In this document: in pieces, positions 1 to 10,989 of the stretch
How the letters are laid out: the number at the start of each line of letters is the position of its first letter
Position numbering within the stretch: the first letter of the stretch is position 1
NCBI GenBank assembly: GCA_954871525.1
Contig: OX940865.1
Location: 16,196,606-16,260,605, forward strand
DNA: 64,000 nucleotides
Direction of reading: 5' to 3'
DNA from: Parietaria judaica
Lineage: Eukaryota > Streptophyta > Magnoliopsida > Rosales > Urticaceae
The notes under the pieces: generated by a model
The model's database searches: none
Told to the model about the DNA's origin: nothing
The model's input: the letters and a program-made list of their open reading frames with translations, nothing else
Translations under genes and position numbers: made by a program

Positions 1-563
1 ACATGACAAAAAATATTATTTACCATATAAATTGTGATATTCATATTGCGTCGATCCTCTTTATCTCATATCAGCCATTATACATCAATGTAGTATAATT
101 TTTTTCTTTTAGCCAACTAGATATATTTTGGATTTTATCAGTTCTTTTTTGTAGCCAGGGAAAATGAAATCTTTTGACTTTCATCGACACAAATAATGAG
201 AAGAAAAAGAAAAGTTGGAGAAGGGTCGACTCGTATGTAGAGAAAACGAAATAGGAAATCCGAAAATACTACAGTATTCAGTATTTGTTGCCATAAGATT
301 TTGTCTCACCTAAAAAACAATTGTGTCATTTACCGATATCAGCCCGGCCCAAGTCCAGTCCGGACCGAAAATGGGGCTTGCTTAAACTAAAAAAATAAAA
401 GTATTGTTCGTTAGAATGTACACCTATGTTTTCAAAAGTAAAGAAAACTAAACCTATAAGATGATTTGGACTTTGGAACATGCAACTTGGAGCTTGGATA
501 TGTTTTGAATAATTGGCGTTATTTGCTACAAATGTTGCGCCGATTTGACTGTTTTATTTCTTA
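1..563. other. AT-rich intergenic sequence, no gene seen
   Basis: No open frame with gene-like composition and no recognisable RNA gene was found here. A short GC-richer patch near 340-375 stands out slightly but was not assigned to anything. Confidence 0.5.
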
Positions 564-873
564 AGGGAAACTTCATAAAATATTCTTAATACACCATAAA
601 TTCTAAAATTATTCCTCAAGTTTTCATAATTCTAAAAATATCATTTTCAAATTTTATGTACCCAAATACCCCTGCAAAATGGACGTATCGCGTCGTGAAA
701 AACGGACTTATCGCGTCTTGAAAAATAGACATATCCGTGTCCTGAAAAATGGACAAGTTAAGGGTATTTTAGTAACATGAAATTTTAAAAGGATGTTTTG
801 AGAATTTTGAAAACTTGGAGGATAAATTTAGAATTTGTGATGTATTGAGGAATATTTAATGAAGTTTTTCTTT
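564..873. mobile_element. MITE with ~100-bp inverted repeats and internal tandem repeats
   Basis: The left arm (about 564-660) and the right arm (about 770-873) are imperfect inverted repeats of each other. For example, 'ATTCCTCAAGTTTTC' on the left matches 'GAAAACTTGGAGGAT' on the right. Between them (about 676-756) lie three to four tandem units of about 24 bp around 'GGACTTATCGCGTCTTGAAA'. There is no coding capacity. I could not define a convincing target-site duplication, so the superfamily is left open. Confidence 0.65.
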
Positions 874-1389
874 AAAAAATTGCCGATTTCATTACAATGG
901 TCAGTTTTCGTTGGACTATGCCCGTTACATTCTCTCCTAAAGTTGGCGTTGCCATTCGTGACAAGACACATCCGGGCATGAAATCCGTCCGGAAATTTCA
1001 GAACCCATCCCCCATGATTAACAACGCTTTTTTGAGCTCTCACTCAACGGTATTCAGTCTAATATGGGTCGTAACGAGATTTGCGATATGCACGATTCAT
1101 ATAAAGGTCCAATCTGATCGAGTGGCATAGCGATTTTCATTTTCACCATATATACTTTAGAAAGTTTGATTAAAAAAAAAAATCAATTTTCACTGCTGTC
1201 AAATTGTCATCCATTAATAACCGTGTGATATGCATTAAATTAGCAATTCTAAACATAACATGTCTCACGTAAATCTCACGTTTATCTATTATCTGAATAT
1301 GCCTTAAAAGCCCCCGGTCGCAACGACCATGAGAGCATCATATCCCGCGACAAGCAAAGCCCGAACAAGTACTCTCCTCTTCCCTCAGC

Positions 1390-1650
1390 ATGGGCCTGTC
1401 ATCCAAGGTAGGCGTCGTGTTCATGCTCGGTCTGCTGCTGATGAGCGCCCTGCTGACGGAGCAGGCGGCAGGCAGGAGCATCAGCTACGTCCCGATAGAG
1501 GTAGGCGACAAGTATCACAGGTGTAGAGGCCAGAAGTGCCTACCCAGAAAGTCGAACAACTACATCCGAGGGTGCCTTCCCATCGAAAGGTGCCGAGGTG
1601 GAAATGAGGCCGAAGCCGACACACCTCCATCCGGCGACATCAGAGCCTAA
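1390..1650 (+). CDS. RALF: RALF-like secreted peptide
   Basis: This encodes 86 aa in a single exon. Residues 1-28 form a signal peptide (basic start, then a Leu/Met/Val-rich core ending near QAAG). The mature part starts close to RSISYVPIE, which resembles the YISY motif RALF peptides use to contact Catharanthus roseus RLK1-like receptor kinases such as FERONIA. Four cysteines sit at residues 45, 50, 62 and 68, and the second pair is embedded in NNYIRGCLPIERC, the typical RALF C-terminal signature. RALFs are apoplastic peptide hormones that act on growth, pollen tubes and immunity. No RRxL subtilase site is present, so it belongs with the short forms lacking a propeptide. The first Cys spacing (four residues) is tighter than in canonical RALF. 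An out-of-frame ATG at 1329 lies upstream and overlaps the CDS if transcription starts before it. Confidence 0.85.
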   Translation: MGLSSKVGVVFMLGLLLMSALLTEQAAGRSISYVPIEVGDKYHRCRGQKCLPRKSNNYIRGCLPIERCRGGNEAEADTPPSGDIRA

Positions 1651-2048
1651 AAGTGACAATGCTGTAAAAATTATACCATTTCATTCATATTTTATTGACT
1701 ATTTTTTTAGGGGAAATAGTCATTTATTGACTATTGTACTACTACTATCCAAGCCGTAAGTTGGTAATTCTTTTTGGTCATGCTCGGACTACGTAATTCT
1801 TGTACAACAGGGTCATGAAAGTCGGTAATTCTTGTTTTTCTATTTGGTGCATTTTGACAATACTATCCTCTATGTTTCTATTTTTTTAATTTTTATTTAT
1901 TTCTTCAAAATAATTAAAATGTTCTGAACTTGCAATTCAAACATAAATCTCCAATATAATCAAAAGTGAATTTCTATAAATAAATAAATAAGAAGCAACA
2001 AATTGTCATGTCATTTGAATAATCTCACAATTTGAGCATTACCCTATA

Positions 2049-3236
2049 TCATGTTGACTGAAGCAAGGGTACCGGTGTCGGCCAAGTTGAACACAAAGGG
2101 TAGACCGAAACAGGACACCCGTCCCTCGTCCATGAAGGCCTGCTCATAATCTCTCGACCCGACATGTCGTACCGGAGAATGGATCCCTCATAGTTTTCCA
2201 AGAAAATGACATTGCGATTTCCGGGATGCAACGCAATTATGGTAATAGTGGTTCGCTTCCCTATTTCCACCCCGAGAGCCACATTGTGCACCAACGACCA
2301 ACGACAAGAAACATTATCGTCGTGGAGATCGGTGTTCCGCATGAGCTCCCAAACTCTCAACACCATGTCGTTCGAGAGGTAGGCTGCACGGAGCCTCCCC
2401 CTATAGGCCCCGAGGCGCACGGATTTCAATTCGGGATAATCACCCGCCTCAGCCGGCCGGGGAATGCACAGGCAATTTATTTGGCTCTTTCGTGAATCAA
2501 CGGCTAATGGATCGAACCCTAAGACCCATTCCCATATAGGGAATCGGCCTTCCACCCAGTAGACTAAACCGTCGCCGCAAGATACAAGTGGAGCGTCACA
2601 TATAAAGGGCAAGCTACCACGTTTCGGAGGCAGCATTTGAAGCTTGACCGGCGAGCTCCACCGTCCAACCTCGGAAGAAAAATCCATCACCTGTTGATGT
2701 GGTTGATCAACAGAGGAGAGAAAAAGTACCATTGCATGATACGAGTGACGTCCTCGGTTTTCACGCTACACGAGCGCATAATTTGCGATCCTTGACCCCA
2801 GGTTGCGTACAGGAGGAGGCTCGGGAATGCCGCACCAGTATTTCCCGGTCATCGGATTGCAGATGCAGAACGAGAACGGGCCACGGAAGGCAGCGTTGGG
2901 CCGAGAGACGAGCAACAAGTCGTTGTAATATGCCCTTATGACCGCATAGTCCAACGGCAAGAAGCTAAGGCAAGCTTCATCCGGATTGGCCCGAGTCTCT
3001 CCGATCATAACGAGTTCATTGCCAAAGGGGAACTTCTGCAATATCAACGCCATTGTCCCGACGGAGAACTCACCGTTGTCGACGCTGTTATGGCGGTCGG
3101 TGACCGACCGAACAAACTGAGAGGTGCGGATGAGAGAGGACCAACGCTTGCACACCGCGGCGCATCGCACGGCTTGCCGAGAGTGCGGGAGGCGGATGAG
3201 AATCTCCGTCAACAGATCGTTGGTAATCTCGTCCAT
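2049..3236 (-). pseudogene. F-box protein copy 1, interrupted by one in-frame stop
   Basis: Reading from 3236 gives an F-box (MDEITNDLLTEILIRLPHSR...VCKRWSSL, residues about 1-45) followed by an F-box-associated region close to copies 2 and 5 of this cluster. Such proteins normally act as substrate receptors of SCF ubiquitin ligases; the substrate is unknown. The frame is closed by TAG at 2766-2768, after NYALV. It then continues in the same frame (RENRGRHSYHAMV...) to a stop at 2049-2051, 396 codons in all. Copy 5 has Cys at the stopped position (ALTCRDN). No splice sites remove the stop. The 16 bp before the ATG end in a transposon (3253-4140), so the original promoter is displaced. It is either a recent pseudogene or makes a 156-aa N-terminal F-box fragment. 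Confidence 0.85.
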
Positions 3237-3252
3237 AATTATATTCCCTATA

Positions 3253-4140
3253 CAGGGCCGGCCCTGGGGCTAGGCGAGCAAGGCGACGGCCTAGGGCCCC
3301 CGATTCAGAGGGGCCCCCGCAGCGCTGACCACCGGAAGTCCAAGAAAAAAAAACACTTGTATCGCCATTGAAGAGAGCTTGGACGTCTGCAACATTCTCC
3401 AGCGAAGGTGAGAGGGGAGAGAGAGGATGGGGCATTGAATGTTGAAAAAGTAGTAGGGCCCACTTAAATCACTATTACCATATTAATGTTTTCTTTTTTA
3501 ATTTATTATCTTTTAGACTTGACATTTGTACGTGAATAATTTGATGGCACACATTTTTATATATAAATAAATATTGTTTTTAATTTTTATCATATTTCAG
3601 TAATACGTATCTTTTGAAATTGAACTATGTCTACAAATTTTATTTAATCTGATATAAAATTATCCTTGTTAGTTGTTACCAAATATGATATCCAATTGAT
3701 TAATGTTTATCTCATAAATTTATATTCAATTCTTTTTTCTTTTATGTTAATAGTTAACTCATGTGAAATATTGTGTCTCTAATACAGCATAACGTTTCTT
3801 TCCAAAATAAAAAAAAATAAAAAAAACATAATGTTGGACTCTGGTTGTTTTATTGATGGTAATATTAATTTTGCGTATTGACACTTTTGTTCACTATTTT
3901 TTTTTTATATAAAACGTAATATGAATGATATAATTTTTTATTTTTTTATATTTGTGAGTAACATTTTTTTAAGATCACATTCTAACATTTAAATTAATAT
4001 AAAACATAACATAATAAACAGATATAGTTTATTAACAATTGTTACAATTAAAAAAAATATACCTAAAAAGATTTAAATATTTTTAGGGGCCCCGAATGTT
4101 AAATTCGCCTAGGGCCCCCGTAAAGTCAGGGCCGGCCCTG
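3253..4140. mobile_element. Non-autonomous DNA transposon inserted before F-box copy 1
   Basis: This 888-bp element starts with CAGGGCCGGCCCTG and ends with the same palindromic sequence inverted. Further matching GC-rich blocks (CTAGGGCCCCC near each end) extend the terminal inverted repeats. It is flanked by the direct repeat CCTATA (3247-3252 and 4141-4146). The interior is AT-rich with no long frame. The ends resemble plant hAT-type elements, but hATs usually make 8-bp duplications and only 6 bp match here. Removing the element joins a 5' leader that aligns with the leaders of copies 2 and 4 (GGAGATTCA... just before the ATG), which shows it landed in the 5' UTR of copy 1. Confidence 0.85.
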
Positions 4141-4238
4141 CCTATATGTATATGAATCTCCTCTGCTGGCGATGAAGGTTTCGGTCAAAGGGAGAAGTGG
4201 AGAGCGGCGATGAATTGAGAATATATATAAAATCTATA

Positions 4239-5405
4239 GGGTTAATTGCGGCGAAAGTACCTAATCTTTAGTCAAATTCTTTGTTGTGTATACAACCTCC
4301 GTAAATAGCGGCAAAAGTACCCAAACTTGATATTTAGGAGTTGACCGGAAAAATCCACCTATGTGGCAATCAGCCTTTGCCACATGGCATTCCACATGGC
4401 ACTTGGCCGCCACGTGGAATGCCACGTAATTAATTTTTTTAAATATATTTTTTAAAAAATATTTCTATATTTTTAAAAACAAACTTATTTTTTATTTTTT
4501 TTATTTTTTAATAAAAAATAATTTTTTTCCAATAATAACAAATAATGAATATTTCAATTTAAGTATTCATTATTGGTTATAATTATTTATTTTTAAAAAA
4601 GTGGGTAGAACGAAATAAAAATCACCGCTCACGGTTCACTTGAACTCCGTTTCCAATCCGGTTCACGTATCGAATAAAATTGTTTAATATGTTTAATAAT
4701 AATAACTAATAAACACATACAAATTGTTTAAAAAGTCAAGACATAATTAAATACACACCACTTATTCAAAAACAAAAAATAGTAGTCATATTTATATTTA
4801 ACAAAAAAATATTTTTATTTGTTTGCATGATTTTTTTTGTGTTTGCATTTTACAATTATATTAATTGTTTAATATGTTTTTTATGTATATATTATTCTTT
4901 TTTTTTTTAAATTGTCGTAAAATAATCATATGATTATTATTGGTTATTATTATTAAAAAAAATTAAACGATTTCGTTTCACCCGTGAAACGGATCGGAGG
5001 TGGAGCTTGAGTGAACCATGAACGGTGATTTTTTTTCTTTATTTATTTTATTTGATCCACTTTTCTAAAATGAATAATTATATTTAATAATAAAACTAAT
5101 AATGAATATTTAAATTTAAATATTCATTATTGGTTATTATGAAAAAATATTTTTTAAAAAAACAATTAATCTTTTTAAAAACAATTGATTTTTAAAAAAA
5201 AAATAAATCATTTAATAAAATAATAATTAGGTGGCATGCCACGTGGCGGCCAAGTGCCATGTGGCAAAGGTTGATTGCCACATAGGTAGGTTTTCTCGGT
5301 CAACTCCCAAATGCCAAGTTTGGGTACTTTTGCCGCCATTTATGGAGGTTGTATACACAACAGAGAATTTGACCAAAGGTTGGGTATTTTTGCCGCAATT
5401 AACCC
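4239..5405. mobile_element. Mutator-type foldback MITE, 1,167 bp
   Basis: It begins GGGTTAATTGCGGCGAAAGT and ends with the inverse (TTTTTGCCGCAATTAACCC). Long arms of about 190 bp share blocks such as CCACGTGGCGGCCAAGTGCC (and its inverse GGCCGCCACGTGG). More weakly, the inner AT-rich halves also mirror each other (for example ATTCATTATTGGTTAT on both sides). Flanks are AAATCTATA (4230-4238) and TAATCTATA (5406-5414), a 9-bp duplication with one mismatch, which is the Mutator hallmark. No coding potential. Confidence 0.85.
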
Positions 5406-5868
5406 TAATCTATATACATTATATATATATATGTCTATAAATTATATCATAAACGTAAGACCCTAGATAAGACCCAAAATTTGATAGTATATATTTTTAG
5501 ATATTTAATAACACTAACGTAAACACATAATGATATTTTTTTATTATTTTAGACATAGTCAGAGATTAAACGGTTTTTAAAATAAAAAAAAAAATATAAA
5601 TTTTAATCGACTTATTTGCATATATGTTTTATGTTTATTGATGTAGGGAGGGATACAAAAGACACGTTTTTACGAGATAAACTTCGACTTTCTGAAACAA
5701 AAATTCAATTTTATATCATCATCAACTAATCTTTATACACGTGTTAGCTCTTACTTTTACAACATAAAAGAAACACAATAATAGTTATAAATAGCTTGAT
5801 CTAATGTACCTATTATAAATTATAATTTATTAAATCAAAATAAATCAACGAAACTAAATAAAGATATT

Positions 5869-6241
5869 GAGTGCGTTTGGCACAGCTTATTTAGCTTTGT
5901 TTTTGTTTATAAAATAAACTTAACCGCTATTTAGGTGTTTGGCAAAATTGTTTTTCCAAAAAACACAAAATTGATTTTGAATTTTTGTACATGAATTGTA
6001 AAAGCTAGGATTCGTAGCTTTTGGTTTTTTCTAAAAAAAAAAATACGGTTATAGTCTATTTTAGTCTTTTTAGCCTAAATAATTTTTTTTTTCACCAAAC
6101 GCTAAAACAGTTTTGTTACCAACAACAACGGTTTTATAAACAATTTACCAAACACCTGCTGGTTTTTCTCAAAAACAAATTATTTTTTAAACTAAAACTA
6201 AAAATAATTTTTGTAAAAATTAAGCTGTGCCAAACGGGCCC
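5869..6241 (+). mobile_element. MITE family 'GTTTGGCACAGCTTA', copy 1
   Basis: Terminal inverted repeats: GCGTTTGGCACAGCTTA at the left and TTAAGCTGTGCCAAACG at the right, with a shared internal block (GCTAGGATTCGTAGC). A second, inverted copy lies at 12703-13066. The right end is about 160 bp before the ATG of F-box copy 2. No clear target-site duplication was found, so the superfamily is unassigned. Confidence 0.75.
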
Positions 6242-6404
6242 ATAATAAAAGGTAATCAACTAAACTAAATAGCTTGACTAGTAGGGTTTTTGCGTACGAA
6301 TCCACAACAATTCATCGCTGCTCTCATAAACCCTCAATCTCATAGCCATTCGCCACACCGATAACTTAAAAACTGACGGAGATTCAGTTACGTACTGAAC
6401 AATC

Positions 6405-7697
6405 ATGGAAAACCTTACCAACGATTTGTTAACGGAGATTCTCATCCGTCTCCCGGACAGCAGGCAAGCGGGGAGATGCGCCGCGGTGTGCAAGCGTTGG
6501 TTCTCTTTAGTCAGCGCCGCTGAATTCGTCACCTCGTTCACCAATCACCGCCTCGGCCTCGATGACGGGGCCTTCTCTGCCGCGATAGATGTGCTGTGGT
6601 TCGAGCGGCCCTTTTGTGAAGATAGAGTGTTCACGACGACCACCGGGAAATACTATCAAATGATCGAGGAGACTCACCCCGCCCGAGCGGGAGGTTACCT
6701 GAGTTTTATGCCGTGGGACGATGTGGTCATAAGGGCGTTATGCAACGACTTGTTGCTCGTCTCTCGGGTCAACGTAGGATATTCGGGAAAATTTTCGTTC
6801 TGCATCTGCAATCCGATCACGAAGAAGTACTGGCGTGGTATCCCGGAGCCTCTTAAACTGACCACGCAGAAGTACTTGCTTGGTATCCCAGAGCTTCCCG
6901 GAGCCATCACAAAGCTCTGCAACTGCACTCTCACGCTCCGAGACAACCGAGGACGCCTCTCTTATCATGTTACACTCTTCTTCACGGCCGTCGACTTCCA
7001 CATGATGCCTAATGGACGGGTAATGTGGACGACGCATTTCTCCTCCAGGGACGGGTATTGGGGCTTACCGGCCCCAATTAAGGTGCCATCAGAGATGGCT
7101 ATGAAGCCGCCTTTCGTGTTTACCACTTCGATTTTAAACCAACCTGTCGCTTGCGACGACGGTTTGCTTTACTGGGTGGAGGGCCCATTCCCGTCATGGG
7201 AATGGGTTGTCGCATTCAATCCATTAGCTGCTGTTTCGGTGGAGGGTCACAGAGAGTGTCGGCTCATTCCCCGGCCGGACAAAGTTGATGACGATCCCAA
7301 CTCGAACTTTGTGCGCCTCGCAGATTACAGAGGAAGGCTCCGCGCAGCCTACATCACGGTCGATATGGTATTAAGAGTTTCAGAGCTGATATGGAGCAGT
7401 GATTGTCGTGATGCCGGCGCTTCTTGTCATTGGTCGTTGCTGCACAATGCGGTTCTCGGGATGGTAGTCGAGCAAATTCCTGTTTACCCATTGGCATTGC
7501 ATCCCGCCAACCGAGATGTCATTGTTTTGGGAATCTACGGCGAGAGCATTATACGGTACGACATGTCGAGTCGGACGGGCCAGATTGTGAGCCAGCTTTC
7601 GTGGATTTGTCGTACAGCGCGTGTTTCTGTATACCCTCTGTTTTCGATTTGGCCAACGCCGGTACCTTCACTTCAATATCAATTAGTCTGTGATTAG
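6405..7697 (+). CDS. F-box protein copy 2 (intact, intronless)
   Basis: This encodes 430 aa with an N-terminal F-box (MENLTNDLLTEILIRLP...CAAVCKRWFSLV, residues about 1-45) and a long F-box-associated region. Landmarks shared with its neighbours are LSFMPWDDVVIRALCNDLLLVSR, FSFCICNPITKKYW, LRDNRGRLSYHVTLFF, WVEGPFPSWEWVVAFNPLAA and the C-terminal IRYDMSSRTGQ...IWPTPVPSLQ (each a landmark, not a continuous run). F-box proteins bind SKP1 and present targets to the SCF E3 ligase; the target here is unknown. An internal 45-bp tandem duplication (from about 6825) repeats the GIPE segment: KYWRGIPEPLKLTTQ is followed by KYLLGIPELPGAITK, which is absent from copies 1 and 5. This is the most complete member of the cluster. 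It could be functional or recently duplicated and lowly expressed. Confidence 0.85.
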   Translation: MENLTNDLLTEILIRLPDSRQAGRCAAVCKRWFSLVSAAEFVTSFTNHRLGLDDGAFSAAIDVLWFERPFCEDRVFTTTTGKYYQMIEETHPARAGGYLSFMPWDDVVIRALCNDLLLVSRVNVGYSGKFSFCICNPITKKYWRGIPEPLKLTTQKYLLGIPELPGAITKLCNCTLTLRDNRGRLSYHVTLFFTAVDFHMMPNGRVMWTTHFSSRDGYWGLPAPIKVPSEMAMKPPFVFTTSILNQPVACDDGLLYWVEGPFPSWEWVVAFNPLAAVSVEGHRECRLIPRPDKVDDDPNSNFVRLADYRGRLRAAYITVDMVLRVSELIWSSDCRDAGASCHWSLLHNAVLGMVVEQIPVYPLALHPANRDVIVLGIYGESIIRYDMSSRTGQIVSQLSWICRTARVSVYPLFSIWPTPVPSLQYQLVCD

Positions 7698-8700
7698 GGA
7701 AGATACTATATTCTTATATTTTCAATTACTAATTTAAAATACTTTATATTAAACTTGTATGTTACGCATTTTTTGTTTCGTTTCCTTCTTGATAATAGCC
7801 CAAAATTGTTCAAAAGTATGCGTTGTTGAAAGCTTTCAACTATTCCCTATTCTATTTCTTTAACGGACCACTAACGTGGTTCCATCAGTGTAGTCAGTAG
7901 AAAAGTTCTAACGACACCGATGACATATCTAGATATTTAAAATCACAGTCGTGTATCTTTGGTGCATTTTGATATTTTTATAAAGAGATTGAAAAACTTA
8001 AATAAATACTGGCATGTTCAGTATATTCCAATAGTAATGGTATTCTAATTTCTAACCACATTTGTCGCAAAAAAAAATATGATTAAAATCGATAAAAATA
8101 TTATGCCGTTTCAATAATTTAATGATTAAGCAAGAAACGATGATAAATATAGAATTGAAACTAATAAACTCGATAACTATTTATATTAGTAGAGGGTAAT
8201 AAATTGTGCAATATGAAATATATATTAAACTTAGTCATATGCCTCAGTTTATTTTATAATAACCAAATATTGCTACTAAATTGGTAGATTTATGCAATAT
8301 ATGGTATCGATACATTCCAATTTCTATTTAATATCCAGTTACGATTATTTTTTAAGCCTTGGTGCACTGTAGTATATTGACTGATTAACTGCACTAATTC
8401 TATTTATCTCTAATATTTATAATAGCTGGCAGTTATTGAAATATGCTAGATAAATAATTGCGGCAAAAGTCCATAATTTTTAAAATAATGCAGTATATTC
8501 TTTTGCTCTCAATTATTCTGATTAAATACTCAATTTCGTGATTTTTTTTTTTTTAATTGATTTTGTCCCATACGTTTCCATTAATGTTGAGTATTTACAC
8601 ATGTACAATTAAAACTAACACTCATTTTTTTGTAAATTTTGACATTGATCGTGTTAAATACTATAATTTGAGGCATATATGTAAGTGATTTAACGTTAGT
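7698..8700. other. AT-rich spacer between F-box copies 2 and 3
   Basis: No gene was seen. A segment beginning near 8453 (AATTGCGGCAAAAGTCC) looks like a Mutator-type terminal repeat. The stretch 8580-8720 is paralogous to 10430-10526 plus 10990-11030 (shared blocks GTTAAATACT, TTTAACGTTAGTGGAGAA) and acts as an empty-site copy for the transposon at 10527. Confidence 0.5.
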
Positions 8701-8729
8701 GGAGAAGACTAAGAGAAAGAAGAAAAATA

Positions 8730-9432
8730 GCACTCCGGGACAACCACGGATGCCTCTCTTATCATGTGACACTCTTTTTCACAACCCGAAAAAATAACGA
8801 TGGTGGTGACAGTTTGGCAACCCGATTTCTCCTCCGAAATCCGACACTGGGACTCACCGGTCTTGATTAAGACGCCACCCATAATTGCCATGGAGTGGCG
8901 GTTAGTGTTTGCCTGTTTTGGATATTACAAGCCAGTCACTTGCAGCGGCGGTTTACTATACTGCGTGGAATATGGATTCCGTTATTGTGTCGTCATTTTC
9001 GATCCGTTAGCTGCTGTTTCCCCGGAGGGAAACAGATAATGCTGGCAGCTTATTCCCTGGCCGGACGAGGCCGGCATTGATCCCATTGAGAACCCCGTGC
9101 GCCTTGGAAACTACAGAGGGAGGATCCGTGCAGTCTACATCACAGAAGACCCGCGCCTATGACTCTTCTTGTCGTTGGTGCATAATGTGGTTCTTGAGAT
9201 GAGAAACGACCGCTCGTCTGTTTACCCCTTGGCGTTGCATCCCGCAAACGGAGATGTCATTTTCTTGTTAATCTGCAGCAAAGGCGCCGTTATACAGTAC
9301 GACATGTCGAGTCGAACTGGACAGACTGTGGGCCAGCCTCCGTCGACGGCGACGGGGAGCTTCTGGCGGGTTAATCTCTACCCTCTATTCTCGATTTGGC
9401 CCACACCGATACCTTCGCTTCAATCAGAATGA
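8730..9432 (+). pseudogene. F-box protein copy 3, 5'-truncated and frameshifted
   Basis: The sequence aligns with the C-terminal two thirds of copies 2 and 5. It starts at ALRDNHGCLSYHVTLFF (8730, one frame) and continues as DFSSEIRHWDSPV from about 8815 in another frame, so there is a frameshift near 8780-8800. An in-frame TAA follows EGNR (9037-9039) and a TGA follows at about 9161. A stretch equivalent to MVLRVWELIWSSD is missing before LSLVHNVVLEM. The tail (VIQYDMSSRTGQTVG...IWPTPIPSLQ) is well conserved to 9432. The F-box itself is absent. Upstream sequence at 8451-8729 is unrelated to the 5' part of the other copies, so the truncation is real within this window. Confidence 0.85.
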
Positions 9433-9589
9433 CAAATTTTATGAAATAATTATTTAAATATGCGTAGTATTTACTTTAAATTAGTCCTATGTTAAGTTTT
9501 TATGAAATTTGAATATTGGTGTTGTATTTTTTCATAATTTCATATAACAGAAATTTCAAGACATCGGAAAGTTCTTTGTAATTTGGCAG

Positions 9590-9965
9590 AATTTGTACAA
9601 AATAATTTAACAAAAATGTGACTGATTAATATTTGTTAAATTATCTTCTTCCAAAGTCAAATGGAGCAACTTTGATTATCATGGTTTTTAGCAGTCATCA
9701 TTTATTGATTTTTTTTTCTTTCTAAATCTGTTTTCCTAATCGTTTTGGTTTGAACTTTGAATTGGATTTTCATAACAATTATTGTATAGGTAGAGTTGAG
9801 AATTACAGTATAGGTGTATTTATGTTGTGCTGTTCTGTTACTTAAACACAAGTAACACAAAATGTCACTAAAAAAAAACATTTTAGCAACGGTAGTTATG
9901 GCGACTGCCGGACAGACATTATCGTTATACGATTCACCTATCTCCGCCACCCGTTTCGCCATGGC
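9590..9965. repeat. Duplicated 3'-flank block (partner at 12310-12645)
   Basis: The two blocks share long matches in the same order and orientation: AAATTATCTTC(T/C)TC(C/T)AAAGTCAAATGGAGCAA, GAATTGGATTTTCATAACAATTA, GTAGAGTTGAGAATTA and the CGCCACC(C/G)GTT segment (each a landmark). Both lie downstream of a broken F-box copy (copies 3 and 4). This indicates that duplication units included 3' flank sequence as well as the gene. Confidence 0.75.
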
Positions 9966-10526
9966 GCGGACACTCTGCGCCTAAAGTTACATGTGGCAGT
10001 GATACGATAACAAAGTTGTGGCTATATGATTTAAATTTTGGGGTGAAGTTTTTTTTTTTTTTTTTTAGCTAGTTAATATTTTAGAAACGATGTATCTTCA
10101 CATGTCGTCGCTATAAGATTTCGAATGAATTTTCAGGCTTTTAAATTAGACACATTTCAATTCACCGCGTAAACTCTATGGAGACGACAATTCTATTTGA
10201 ACATTTTTATTAAATTTTTAGCTCTCTCAACTTTGCAAATTTTTTTAATTGTTGCATGTGTTTCCAAATTCTTCTTCTACATTTTCTTCTTAGGTTCCTC
10301 ATCTTTATCCCTCGATCTTTTGCCGTACAAGTGCATTTGTCAACAAAAACTTAACGGCATTTCTAAATTAAAAAGATATTATATTCCATTATTAATCTTT
10401 GTTTTGATGGCTAACACATAGAGACATCATTAATATTGAGTTTTTATACATTTAAAACTTAAACTAACACTCATTGTTTTCATGTCTTAACATTCATCAT
10501 GTTAAATACTTTCATTTAGGCATACA

Positions 10527-10989
10527 TAAGAATGGAACGACGGTACTTTGGGGGTGGCTCATGTCACCCCAAGTCTCATCACACATCCCAAATCTCAATA
10601 TAACGATCACTCGTGTAGCAAATAGAAATGAAAACAAGTAATGAATGTGTGTAGTATGTATATAATTCTACGATTTATTTTTTCTTCTATATATAGTACA
10701 CGCAAAACTTATTTTTTGGTGCTATATTTTTATTATGCCGAATATAACTTTCAACAATGATTATATTATAATATTGTTAAAGCTCTTATAAATGGTGTTA
10801 TAGTTCTAAACTACTCATAATTTTTTTCTAAAACATATTTGAAAATAATAAATAATAATAGAGAGCATTAAGTGAAAAAATTAATATTCTTAATGGCACT
10901 CATTATCTTAATTCGTCAAAAATTACAATAAATAATGTATCTTATCTATAATTCGTTACTCTCGGCTTGAAGTTTTGGGTCCGTCCCTG
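10527..10989. mobile_element. Non-autonomous hAT-type element, 463 bp, 8-bp TSD
   Basis: It is flanked on both sides by GGCATACA (10519-10526 and 10990-10997), a perfect 8-bp direct repeat typical of hAT transposons. The right end reads GGGTCCGTCCCTG and the left end TAAGAATGGAAC, a diverged inverted repeat (7 of 12 positions). The paralogous locus 8580-8720 lacks the element and matches both flanks, which independently supports the insertion boundaries. Confidence 0.8.
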
